Shown: positions 1 through 6,833 of the stretch, piece after piece
Position numbering within the stretch: the stretch's first letter is position 1
Layout of the letters: each line of letters starts with the position of its first letter
NCBI GenBank assembly: GCA_900756035.1
Contig: CAAEIR010000374.1
Coordinates: 1-13,227 of the forward strand
Direction: 5' to 3'
Source of the DNA: an uncultured Anaerostipes sp.
Lineage (GTDB): Bacteria; Bacillota; Clostridia; Lachnospirales; Lachnospiraceae
DNA length: 13,227 nucleotides
Position numbers and translations under genes: made by a program
Notes under the pieces: generated by a model
Seen by the model: the letters and a program-made list of their open reading frames with translations, nothing else
What the model was told of the DNA's origin: nothing
Databases searched by the model: none

Positions 1-842
1 GATGAAATCGAGGCGCCTGTCAAAAGGCAGTAAAAGCATGATAAAAATATTCCTGCCAGAGAACTGAGCAAAAAACCTCCTCCGATTTTGCGTATCAGTC
101 GGTAAAGATTCCTCCCTACCAGAGAAATATGAAGTCCTGAAACTGCCAGCAGATGAATGAGTCCACTTTCCCGAAAGTCATCTTTCACATCCACTGACAA
201 CTCTGTTTTATCCCCCAGAACCATACTCTGGACAAGCTGTCTGACATCTCCCTGATACTGCTTTTGAATCTGCGCCGCACAAAATTCCCTGACCCGATAC
301 AACATCTGATCGATCATTGCTTTCCGATGCCGCAGAACTTCAATCTTATCCGAATAACTGTGATAATAAATCCCCTTTGCAAAATAATAGTCTCTCGAAG
401 AAAACTGTCCGGGATTCGATGGCTTCTCCCAAACCTCCGGTCTTCCTTCAAAGCGAATCTCATCTCCGATCCTAAGACTTACCTCTCCGGAATCATATAA
501 TAGAATTTTCCCTTCCAGATCATCATTTTTTAGGGTTATCGCTCTTTTCCCGCTTTTTGTTTTCGACAAATTCAGTATTTCTCCGTAAAACGTATCTGAT
601 CCGATCTGTTTCATTCTGTAAAGATCTCTCTTTAAAGATTCTTGTTGAACCAGAAAAAAAATACTTCCTGCCGCTGCTCCGACAAAGATCCAACAATATC
701 TGCGGTCTTTGCGAACCAGAAATAATAAAAACAACAGGAAAAGAATATATAAAAAGACCGCCGGGCTGGACATGCCACCCCATACAGCGGCCATTCCGGA
801 TACATATCCGGTAAATATAAGGACCATTGGTCGTTTTTTCAT
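1..842 (-). CDS. comEC: ComEC/Rec2 competence DNA channel protein, N-terminal part (runs off left edge)
   Basis: ComEC forms the membrane channel that carries single-stranded DNA into the cytoplasm during transformation. About 280 codons are visible and the frame is open to the window edge, so the C-terminal part is missing. Residues 6-24 and 28-66 are hydrophobic. They are followed by a soluble DUF4131-like region containing NPGQF (143-147), which precedes an aromatic-rich DYYFAKG. The Competence domain then begins around 200, with VLGDK (208-212) and the family hallmark RESGLIHLLAVSGLHISLVG (224-243). The start is fixed: the preceding in-frame codons are CTT and the TAG stop of the GerMN gene, so this ATG is the first possible start. 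No Shine-Dalgarno is visible close to it, and translation is probably coupled to the upstream gene only 3 bp away. Family assignment is firm; whether the full protein is intact cannot be judged here. Confidence 0.93.
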   Translation of the reverse strand, partial: MKKRPMVLIFTGYVSGMAAVWGGMSSPAVFLYILFLLFLLFLVRKDRRYCWIFVGAAAGSIFFLVQQESLKRDLYRMKQIGSDTFYGEILNLSKTKSGKRAITLKNDDLEGKILLYDSGEVSLRIGDEIRFEGRPEVWEKPSNPGQFSSRDYYFAKGIYYHSYSDKIEVLRHRKAMIDQMLYRVREFCAAQIQKQYQGDVRQLVQSMVLGDKTELSVDVKDDFRESGLIHLLAVSGLHISLVGRNLYRLIRKIGGGFLLSSLAGIFLSCFYCLLTGASIS

Positions 843-845
843 AAG

Positions 846-1367
846 CTATTTCATTGGCAGTTCCCCGAACACAAAACTATCCTGCCCCAAAGCTCCCAGT
901 GCAGTTCCATCCGTATCCAACATAGGTTTGCCTGAAATCGAGAATGATACATAATTAATGCCCTTAATCTGGGTTAACGTATACACAATTCCCGCCCTGC
1001 AAATCAAATCCTCATTTTCCTCAATTCTCTTATACCCTGAGGAAAAATCTACGGATACAATATTACTGCTCACACTTACGTGGCTGATTACGACTCTTCC
1101 GGGAATGGCAGACTTATATTTCTTTTTGTCTGTTTCCACTTTCCGCATCTGAGCCAAAAGTGTCTTAACCTGTTTTTCCTGTTCTCCAGCAAGCTTTAGC
1201 TCTTTTCTTTTCTCAACCAGACGGGTACAGTCCTTATTTGTGTAATAAACTGCCGTTCCTTTTTTCTTGCCCTGGTCAATGGTTTTCTTTTCTGACCGGC
1301 ATCCGGCTGCCAAAGCCATAAGGCACAGACAGAACAAGAAAATCACATAGATTCTGCTTCTCTTCAT
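846..1367 (-). CDS. GerMN-domain lipoprotein
   Basis: This is a 173-residue secreted lipoprotein. Residues 1-22 form a signal peptide (basic MKRSR, then a hydrophobic core) ending at ALAAGC, with Cys23 the likely lipidated residue. From about 37 to 150 the sequence looks like a single GerMN domain: VYYTNKD (40-46), a charged helix at 51-85, IPGRVVISHVSVSSNIVSVD (88-107), then an ICRAGIVYTLTQIKGINYV helix-strand. GerMN domains occur in the germination/sporulation protein GerM and in actinobacterial LpqB. The ribosome site AGGAGG lies 5 nt before the ATG and overlaps the stop codon of the upstream kinase. The gene is therefore translated directly after the sensor kinase, which suggests a surface partner of that kinase rather than a dedicated germination role. 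That role is inference. Domain assignment comes from pattern recognition, not a profile search. Confidence 0.82.
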   Translation of the reverse strand: MKRSRIYVIFLFCLCLMALAAGCRSEKKTIDQGKKKGTAVYYTNKDCTRLVEKRKELKLAGEQEKQVKTLLAQMRKVETDKKKYKSAIPGRVVISHVSVSSNIVSVDFSSGYKRIEENEDLICRAGIVYTLTQIKGINYVSFSISGKPMLDTDGTALGALGQDSFVFGELPMK

Positions 1368-1376
1368 GATAACCTC

Positions 1377-2777
1377 CTAGCCTTTGTATTTCAGCGGAAT
1401 TCTAAGGGTAAATGTTGTACCTTCGCCTACTTTGCTGTAAAGTTTAATCTCACCGTTATGCAGAGAAATTACATTCTTGGTAATTGCAAGTCCCAGTCCG
1501 GTTCCCCCGGTATCTCTGGATCTCGCCTTATCAACACGATAGAAGCGATCAAAAACCTTATCCTGACAGTCTTCCGGAATTCCCACACCGGAATCTGCAA
1601 CTTTTACATAAAAATATTTGTGGTCTGCATTCAGAGTCACACGAATCCATCCGGCATCCTTATTATACTTTACGCCGTTTTCAATCAGATTGGTCAATCC
1701 CAGTGTCAGTTTTACCTCATCAATCTCTGCAGTTACCGGGCGGAAACTCTCAAAAACCAATTCGATATTTCTCTGGAGCGCCAATGGCTTCACACGCTTC
1801 ATAATAATTTCTAAAAGCTCATTAATGTTTACATTCGTAATATGAAGCTGTGCCGCCTTCTTATCCAGTTTAACGAGCGATAACAGATCTGAAATAATCA
1901 CATTCTCACGATCAATCTCATCTACCATATCCTGCATAAATTCCCGATACAATTCGGCGGGAACCTGATCTCCCTGACTAAGCAGTGAATCTGCAAGGAC
2001 TTTCATGGAAGTCATCGGTGTCTTTAACTCATGAGAGACATTGGAAACGAATTCCTGTCTAGAATCTTCCAGGGTCTGCATTCTTCCAAGAATCTCATTA
2101 AAGCGATGTATGATATTGCGCACCTCAAGAAATCCTGCTTCCTCTACAGATTGATCCTCGTGTCCGGACGCAATGAAATCCACATCTTTCTGAATCTTTT
2201 TCAAATCTCTTGTTAAAACATAGCTGATAGCAAAAGCTGCGGAAAGACTACAGATCACAAATGCCACCAGGAGCATATTCCTTCGATGTTCCATCTCCGA
2301 TACTGCACTCATAACATCTTCCTTCGGAACAGTCGCAATGATGACACCTCTGATATCCTGTTTTGAACCGACTTTAGAAATGACCGGAACCATAACTTCA
2401 ATGTATGATCCCTGTTCAGAAACAATTCGTTTCTTTTTCCCTTTCATAACTGATAAAATATCATTATTCAAAACAAAACGTGCCTGAAAATCTGTATGAG
2501 TATCTTTTATAATTCTATAATTACTTTTGATAATGATGATTCGCCCACTCATATTTGCTGCAAGCTCATCTGTCTGAGTAGAAAGAGAGTTGGAGCTGTC
2601 ATCCATCATAAAATCAACTCCAACTACCTGATTACCAAGCCAGTTGCACTGACTTGCGATACTGTCGACTTTCTGCTCCAGGACTTTTTCACTGTATCCA
2701 TCGTTCAGAAGTTTACTGAACAAAAAGATAATTAATACAGATACAGCAAACACAGACATAAAGATAAAAAACTGCAT
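1377..2777 (-). CDS. Membrane sensor histidine kinase (PhoR/WalK-like)
   Basis: This is the sensor of a two-component system and presumably phosphorylates the regulator encoded just upstream. Numbering is from the ATG at 2777. Transmembrane segment 1 spans about 3-22, an extracellular sensor domain about 25-164, and segment 2 about 168-188. A HAMP-like linker lies at 189-240. HisKA contains FVSNVSHELKTPMT with phospho-acceptor His249. HATPase_c has the N box NLIENGVKYN (363-372), G1 DSGVGI (395-400), an F box FDRFYRVD and G2 GTGLGLA (425-431). All catalytic motifs are intact. The N-terminus is uncertain: no ribosome site precedes this ATG, and the frame is open 16 codons further upstream with kinase-like basic residues (KHKAKRFAFLHS). 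An ATT at 2817-2819 is the only near-standard start there. The partner regulator gene ends at 2806. Confidence 0.93.
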   Translation of the reverse strand: MQFFIFMSVFAVSVLIIFLFSKLLNDGYSEKVLEQKVDSIASQCNWLGNQVVGVDFMMDDSSNSLSTQTDELAANMSGRIIIIKSNYRIIKDTHTDFQARFVLNNDILSVMKGKKKRIVSEQGSYIEVMVPVISKVGSKQDIRGVIIATVPKEDVMSAVSEMEHRRNMLLVAFVICSLSAAFAISYVLTRDLKKIQKDVDFIASGHEDQSVEEAGFLEVRNIIHRFNEILGRMQTLEDSRQEFVSNVSHELKTPMTSMKVLADSLLSQGDQVPAELYREFMQDMVDEIDRENVIISDLLSLVKLDKKAAQLHITNVNINELLEIIMKRVKPLALQRNIELVFESFRPVTAEIDEVKLTLGLTNLIENGVKYNKDAGWIRVTLNADHKYFYVKVADSGVGIPEDCQDKVFDRFYRVDKARSRDTGGTGLGLAITKNVISLHNGEIKLYSKVGEGTTFTLRIPLKYKG

Positions 2778-2805
2778 GCTGTGTAAGAAGGCAAATCTCT
2801 TTGCC

Positions 2806-3495
2806 TTATGCTTGAAAATAGTAACCTACCCCCCATTTTGTATGTACATAATCCGGCACTCCCGGATTCACCTCGATCTTCTCTCTTAATCTACGGATAT
2901 GTACATCCACAGTTCTTGCATCTCCCGGATAATCATACCCCCAAACAGTATTCAGCAAATCTTCTCTGCTGTAGACCTTGTTCGGATGAAAGACAAGAAG
3001 CTCCAAAAGGTCAAATTCCTTAGCCGTTAAATTGACTTCCTGATCATGGATATGAACTCTTCGGCTCTCGCAGTCAATCTTTAACCCACGACATTCTACA
3101 ACCTTCTCTCTCTCTTCTTCTTTTACATCATGGTGTACACTGCGGCGCATAATTGCCTTAATTCTTGCTTTGACTTCCAAAATATTAAAAGGTTTTGTAA
3201 TATAGTCATCTGCCCCGTACTCTAATCCGAGAATCTTATCCATGTCCTCTCCTTTTGCTGTCAGCATAATAATCGGAACATTAGAGAATTCACGAATTGC
3301 CTGGCACACTTCAAATCCGGAAAGTCCCGGAAGCATAACATCCAGCAGAATAATATCATAAGTATTCTCTTGTGCCTTCTTTAACGCTTCTTCGCCATCG
3401 TAGGCACAATCCACCTGCATCTCATCCTGCTCAAGGCTAAACTTGATACCTTTCACAATCAGTTTTTCATCATCAACAACTAAGACCTTTCTCAT
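2806..3495 (-). CDS. OmpR/PhoB-family response regulator
   Basis: This 229-residue DNA-binding response regulator is complete. The receiver domain (1-~115) has the acidic pair Asp8/Asp9, phospho-acceptor Asp52 in LLDVMLPGLSG, Thr79 and Lys101 in the KPF motif. The winged-helix output domain (about 130-229) has LTAKEFDLLELL, the recognition-helix region GDARTVDVHIRRLREKIE and the C-terminal hairpin KWGVGYYF. It resembles WalR/PhoP-type regulators. GAGGTG five bases before the ATG is a good ribosome site. It lies 18 bp after comEA and directly before the kinase, so the pair is probably transcribed from the comEA promoter. Its target genes cannot be read from the window. A perfect 8-bp inverted repeat covers its stop codon. 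Confidence 0.95.
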   Translation of the reverse strand: MRKVLVVDDEKLIVKGIKFSLEQDEMQVDCAYDGEEALKKAQENTYDIILLDVMLPGLSGFEVCQAIREFSNVPIIMLTAKGEDMDKILGLEYGADDYITKPFNILEVKARIKAIMRRSVHHDVKEEEREKVVECRGLKIDCESRRVHIHDQEVNLTAKEFDLLELLVFHPNKVYSREDLLNTVWGYDYPGDARTVDVHIRRLREKIEVNPGVPDYVHTKWGVGYYFQA

Positions 3496-3513
3496 TTTTT
3501 CACCTCTACCAAA

Positions 3514-4068
3514 TCATATTGTTATCTTGTCTTTGATCTTATTATAAACACCCTCTTTGATTCCCTGAATCTTCATAATATCTTCAGGATTAGAAAAAGG
3601 ACCATGTTCCTGTCTGTAAGCTATAATATCAGAAGCCTTTGCCTCCCCGATTCCGGATAAAGTCATCAATTCTTCCTGACTGGCAGAATTGATATTTACT
3701 TTTCCCGATGAGGATTTTAAAGCTTCATCTTTTGATTTTGTTTCCCCGGATACCTCTTTTTTCGATGGCACGTAAATCTGCTGACCATCTTTGATCTCTT
3801 CCGCCTGATTAATACTCTCCGCTGCCGCCCGGGAAGTGAATCCTCCCGCTGCCTTAATCGCCGCAACGACCCGATCTCCCTGCGAAAATTCATAGACACC
3901 CGGATGTTTCACCTGCCCACAAACATCCACGTAAAGCTTCTTGGTCGAAGACGTTCTGGCCGCTGTTGTCTTCTCCGTGGAAATCTTTACTTCATCTTTG
4001 CCCGAACAGCCTGACACAGTCAGCATCACTGCCAATATAATACTCAAAATTCTGACTCTTTTTAACAA
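3514..4068 (-). CDS. comEA: ComEA-type DNA-binding competence protein, predicted lipoprotein, TTG start
   Basis: ComEA binds double-stranded DNA at the outer face of the membrane and passes it to ComEC. Numbering is from the TTG start. Residues 1-20 form a signal sequence ending VSGC (Cys21), a clear lipobox. An SLBB domain lies at about 45-100 (LYVDVCGQVKHPGVYEF ... GQQIYVPS), then a linker. A helix-hairpin-helix domain at about 123-184 has VNINSAS, LSGIGEAKASDI and IQGIKEGVYNKI. I chose TTG at 4068 because GGAGGG sits 5 nt upstream and the resulting N-terminus (MLKRVRIL) is a textbook signal peptide. The in-frame ATG at 4104 would add 12 residues but falls only about 9 nt after the predicted transcription start and has no usable ribosome site. 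Total length is 184 residues. It is the first gene of the competence/two-component unit. Confidence 0.92.
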   Translation of the reverse strand: MLKRVRILSIILAVMLTVSGCSGKDEVKISTEKTTAARTSSTKKLYVDVCGQVKHPGVYEFSQGDRVVAAIKAAGGFTSRAAAESINQAEEIKDGQQIYVPSKKEVSGETKSKDEALKSSSGKVNINSASQEELMTLSGIGEAKASDIIAYRQEHGPFSNPEDIMKIQGIKEGVYNKIKDKITI

Positions 4069-4073
4069 TCTTA

Positions 4074-4079
4074 CCCTCC
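4074..4079 (-). promoter_or_regulatory. Ribosome binding site deciding the comEA TTG start
   Basis: GGAGGG on the minus strand lies 5 nt before TTG 4068. It supports this start over the ATG at 4104. Confidence 0.7.
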
Positions 4080-4119
4080 GGTCACTGCAAAGAGTCTGGA
4101 ACATGTAAATCTCTTCTTC

Positions 4120-4148
4120 ATTATATCGAAAAAGATATTACATCACAA
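4120..4148 (-). promoter_or_regulatory. Sigma-A-type promoter for comEA and downstream genes
   Basis: On the minus strand, -35 TTGTGA (4148-4143) and a perfect -10 TATAAT (4125-4120) are 17 bp apart. Initiation is expected near 4113, 45 bp before the TTG start of comEA. It is the only obvious promoter for the five-gene unit, so regulator and kinase probably share it. Confidence 0.7.
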
Positions 4149-4157
4149 GAGGAATAT

Positions 4158-4595
4158 TTACGATTTCCATTTAAATATTACGAGTCCTGTTACAAATAAT
4201 GCCACTCCAAGCAGTTTCACCCATTGAAAGTCTGTCTTTTGTGTCCCAAACAATCCGAATAATTCAATCAGATACGATATAATTGTCTGGGCTGCAACGA
4301 TAAGCATGGCAGATTGCGCCGGCCCCAGCGCACTGATACTTCGAATTACAGTAAATGTAATTCCAGCCCCCATAACTCCGCCCAGCAAAAGATACTTCGG
4401 TGTCACTTTCGTCAGCATCAAAAAACTCTGATCTCTTTCCGCAAAAAACCAGATCAGAAGACAGGCTAAAAAACCGGTCAGTTGGACAAAGGCACTCGTC
4501 GTCCATGTACTGCTCTGCTTTGTTACTGCCGTGTTAAAAACACCCTGAACACTCATTAATGCTCCGGAAATCAACGCAATGATAAATCCAAACAT
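4158..4595 (-). CDS. YdcZ/DUF606-family small membrane protein (DMT superfamily half-transporter)
   Basis: This 145-residue integral membrane protein has about five hydrophobic segments (near 2-23, 33-51, 66-86, 93-113 and 125-142). GALMSVQGVFNTAV near the N-terminus and an internal GPAQSAMLIVAAQTIISY are typical of the YdcZ/DUF606 family. These are half-length relatives of drug/metabolite transporters that probably act as dimers; substrates are mostly unknown. The start at 4595 follows GGAGGT by 7 nt. A longer in-frame start at 4634 has no ribosome site and would add hydrophilic residues before the first membrane segment. It lies 81 bp downstream of argD in the same direction with no terminator seen between, so it may be the last gene of the arginine operon. 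An inverted repeat upstream can cover its ribosome site. Confidence 0.85.
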   Translation of the reverse strand: MFGFIIALISGALMSVQGVFNTAVTKQSSTWTTSAFVQLTGFLACLLIWFFAERDQSFLMLTKVTPKYLLLGGVMGAGITFTVIRSISALGPAQSAMLIVAAQTIISYLIELFGLFGTQKTDFQWVKLLGVALFVTGLVIFKWKS

Positions 4596-4597
4596 AT

Positions 4598-4656
4598 AAA
4601 GAACCTCCATTTCAAAATCCATGTTGTAACACATAGTTTTGCCCTGAAGGTTCTTT
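4598..4656 (-). repeat. Inverted repeat that can mask the ydcZ-like ribosome binding site
   Basis: In the minus-strand leader, AAAGAACCT (4656-4648) is exactly complementary to AGGTTCTTT (4606-4598), separated by 41 nt. The second arm includes most of the GGAGGT ribosome site of the ydcZ-like gene. Pairing would hide that site. Function is inferred only. Confidence 0.5.
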
Positions 4657-4676
4657 TCTATTCAAACAAACACATC

Positions 4677-5864
4677 CTAAATGCTTGCTTCTAAAATCTC
4701 AATCATTTCATCGACATGCTCATTTTCTATTACAAGCGGCGGCACAAAGCGAATCACATTATTTCCGGCAGAAATTAAAATTAATCCGTGTTCAAGAGCA
4801 CGATTTACAATCTCTCCAACCGGTTTTTCAGGTGCAAACTCTACTCCCTGCATTAAACCAATTCCACGATGACCGGTCACAAAATCATGTTTTTCCTTAA
4901 ATGCTTCTAACTGCTCCCATAAATAATTTCCGACCTCTCTGGCATGATCCGGCAGATTCAGCTGCTCAAATTGGTCAAATACCGCATTAATTGCCGCACA
5001 GGCAAAAGGATTTCCCCCGTAGGTTGTTCCGTGATCTCCCGGAACCAGTGCCCCGTCAGCCTTCTCACCAACTACAAAAGCTCCTACAGGAACTCCGCAT
5101 CCCAGTGCCTTGGCAAGAGTCAGAACATCTGGCTTCACTCCATAAAGATCGTGGGCAAACATGGTACCACAGCGGCCCATACCACACTGGATTTCGTCAA
5201 AGATCAGCAGAATATCTTTTTCATCACAAACCTTTCGCAGTCCTTCTAAAAATTCCTGGTCCGCAGGATAAATTCCGCCTTCTCCCTGAACAACCTCACA
5301 GATGATTCCACAAGTTTTATCTGTAATTTTTGAAATAACATCTTCCAGATTATTAAATTCTGCAAACACTGCACGAAATTCTTTCGGAATAAATCCATCT
5401 TGATAGTGACTGTTCCCCGTAACAGCTAATGCTCCCTGACTTCTTCCATGGAAAGAATGATTCATTGCAATAAACTCATAATCCTTAGAATCGTCCTTAT
5501 TATATGCATACTTCCTTGCAACTTTTAAAGCCCCTTCAATGGCCTCTGTTCCACTGTTTGTAAAAAAGACTTTCTTTAAGCCGGCAGCTTCCACAATTTT
5601 TTTTGCGGCTTCTACTGCTGGAACATTATAATAAAGATTGGAAGTATGAATCAACTGATCGATCTGTGCTTTTAACGCGTCATTATATGCCTGATTTTTG
5701 TATCCCAGAGCAAACACCGCGATTCCTGCGCCAAAATCCAGATATTTTTTCTGATCTGCATCATATAAGTAAACACCCTCTCCCCTTTCCAAAACTACCG
5801 GAAAGCGGTTATAGGTCTTTAAAATATATTGTTCTCCCTGATCTATATAATCTTTTTGTGTCAT
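4677..5864 (-). CDS. argD: Acetylornithine aminotransferase
   Basis: This PLP enzyme converts N-acetylglutamate semialdehyde to N-acetylornithine using glutamate, in the cytoplasm. It is full length at 395 residues. Visible family marks are NSGTEAIEGALKVARKY (103-119), the FHGRSQGAL segment (138-146), FDEIQCGMGR with cofactor-contacting Asp223, and the Schiff-base Lys252 in LTLAKALGCGVPVGA. The TTYGGNPFACAA motif follows. Its AGGAGG ribosome site overlaps the end of argB, 6 bp away, so the two are translated together. ArgD-like enzymes often also act on succinylated substrates or lysine-pathway intermediates, but the arginine operon setting makes the named role secure. Confidence 0.96.
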   Translation of the reverse strand: MTQKDYIDQGEQYILKTYNRFPVVLERGEGVYLYDADQKKYLDFGAGIAVFALGYKNQAYNDALKAQIDQLIHTSNLYYNVPAVEAAKKIVEAAGLKKVFFTNSGTEAIEGALKVARKYAYNKDDSKDYEFIAMNHSFHGRSQGALAVTGNSHYQDGFIPKEFRAVFAEFNNLEDVISKITDKTCGIICEVVQGEGGIYPADQEFLEGLRKVCDEKDILLIFDEIQCGMGRCGTMFAHDLYGVKPDVLTLAKALGCGVPVGAFVVGEKADGALVPGDHGTTYGGNPFACAAINAVFDQFEQLNLPDHAREVGNYLWEQLEAFKEKHDFVTGHRGIGLMQGVEFAPEKPVGEIVNRALEHGLILISAGNNVIRFVPPLVIENEHVDEMIEILEASI

Positions 5865-5870
5865 AAACTT

Positions 5871-6794
5871 TTATGCCTCCTCTTTAAATAGCGGTTTGTC
5901 AAACAAAGGCTCTTTTAAAATTGCTGTTCCAATTCCCTTTTCGGTAAAGAATTCCAGCAACAAACAATTTGTCACACGACCATCCAGAATATGAACTCTG
6001 GCAACACCGCTCTCAATCGCCTCAATACAGTTTTTAAGTTTTGGCAGCATTCCTCCGCCAACTACACCTTTTTCTATAAATTCCTTTGCCTGTGCCAGAT
6101 CCATCTCGGAAATCAGCGTAGATTTATCTTCAGGATCGACAAAAACTCCTTCGATATCTGTCAAAAATACCAGTTTTTCTGCATTCAAAGCTTCCGCAAC
6201 CGCACATGCAGTATCATCTGCATTGATATTATAAGGTTCGTAATTGTCCCCAAGACCAATCGGTGAAATAACCGGCACAAAATCATCTTCGATCAGTGCT
6301 TCTAAAAGAGTCGTATCGACGCTCTTTACTTCTCCTACATATCCAAGATCCTTCCCTGGCATTTCTTTTTTCTTTACTCTGATCATCTCTGCATCTTTTC
6401 CGGAGAGTCCTACAGCTTTTACTCCGACTTCTGCCATCATTGCAACCAGCTCCTGGTTCACTTTAAAAAGAACCATCTCTGCAACTTCCATTGTTTCCTT
6501 ATCTGTCACACGAAGTCCATGATAAAATTCCGGTTCCTTTCCGGACATGCGAACCCATTTGCTGATTTCTTTTCCGCCACCGTGGACAATAATCGGTTTC
6601 ATTCCCACTAGTTTTAACAATGCTACATCACGAATCACGCTTTTTTGCAGATTTTTATCTTTCATGGCACTTCCGCCATATTTCACGACCACATAACAAT
6701 TATTAAAACGACGAATATATGGCAGTGCTTCTGTCAGCACCTTTGCTTTTTCTTTGGACTGTTCTATAATTTCTATTTGATTCATCTGATCCAT
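5871..6794 (-). CDS. argB: Acetylglutamate kinase, arginine-sensitive type
   Basis: It phosphorylates N-acetylglutamate, the second step of ornithine synthesis. It has 307 residues. Core motifs are VVVKYGGSAM (Lys38), IIVHGGGKEI (68-77), NINADDTACAVAEAL (189-203), LTDIEGVFVD and GGGMLPKLKNCIEAIE (Lys252). Two marks fit the hexameric, arginine-inhibited class. One is an N-terminal helix of about 30 residues ahead of the kinase core (EQSKEKAKVLTEALPYIRRF); the other is the C-terminal LLLEFFTEKGIGT element that lines the arginine site. Feedback control at this step is expected where ArgJ recycles the acetyl group, as here. An AAAGG ribosome site lies 7 nt before the ATG. A second ATG three codons in is possible but less well placed. 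Confidence 0.96.
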   Translation of the reverse strand: MDQMNQIEIIEQSKEKAKVLTEALPYIRRFNNCYVVVKYGGSAMKDKNLQKSVIRDVALLKLVGMKPIIVHGGGKEISKWVRMSGKEPEFYHGLRVTDKETMEVAEMVLFKVNQELVAMMAEVGVKAVGLSGKDAEMIRVKKKEMPGKDLGYVGEVKSVDTTLLEALIEDDFVPVISPIGLGDNYEPYNINADDTACAVAEALNAEKLVFLTDIEGVFVDPEDKSTLISEMDLAQAKEFIEKGVVGGGMLPKLKNCIEAIESGVARVHILDGRVTNCLLLEFFTEKGIGTAILKEPLFDKPLFKEEA

Positions 6795-6833
6795 TGGTTT
6801 TCCTTTCCCTTTTATCTAATATTTCCACTGTTC

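Noticed and set aside
523..783. 86-codon minus-strand frame inside the comEC region
   Set aside because: It overlaps comEC in another frame. The comEC frame is open from 842 to the window edge and carries the family motifs.
1458..1845. Three overlapping plus-strand frames of 75-118 codons opposite the kinase
   Set aside because: All are antisense to the intact HATPase domain and show no protein-like pattern or ribosome sites.
4596..4680. Known riboswitch upstream of the ydcZ-like gene
   Set aside because: The leader has an inverted repeat but does not match the guanidine, preQ1 or other riboswitch consensus I can recall, so only the repeat is reported.
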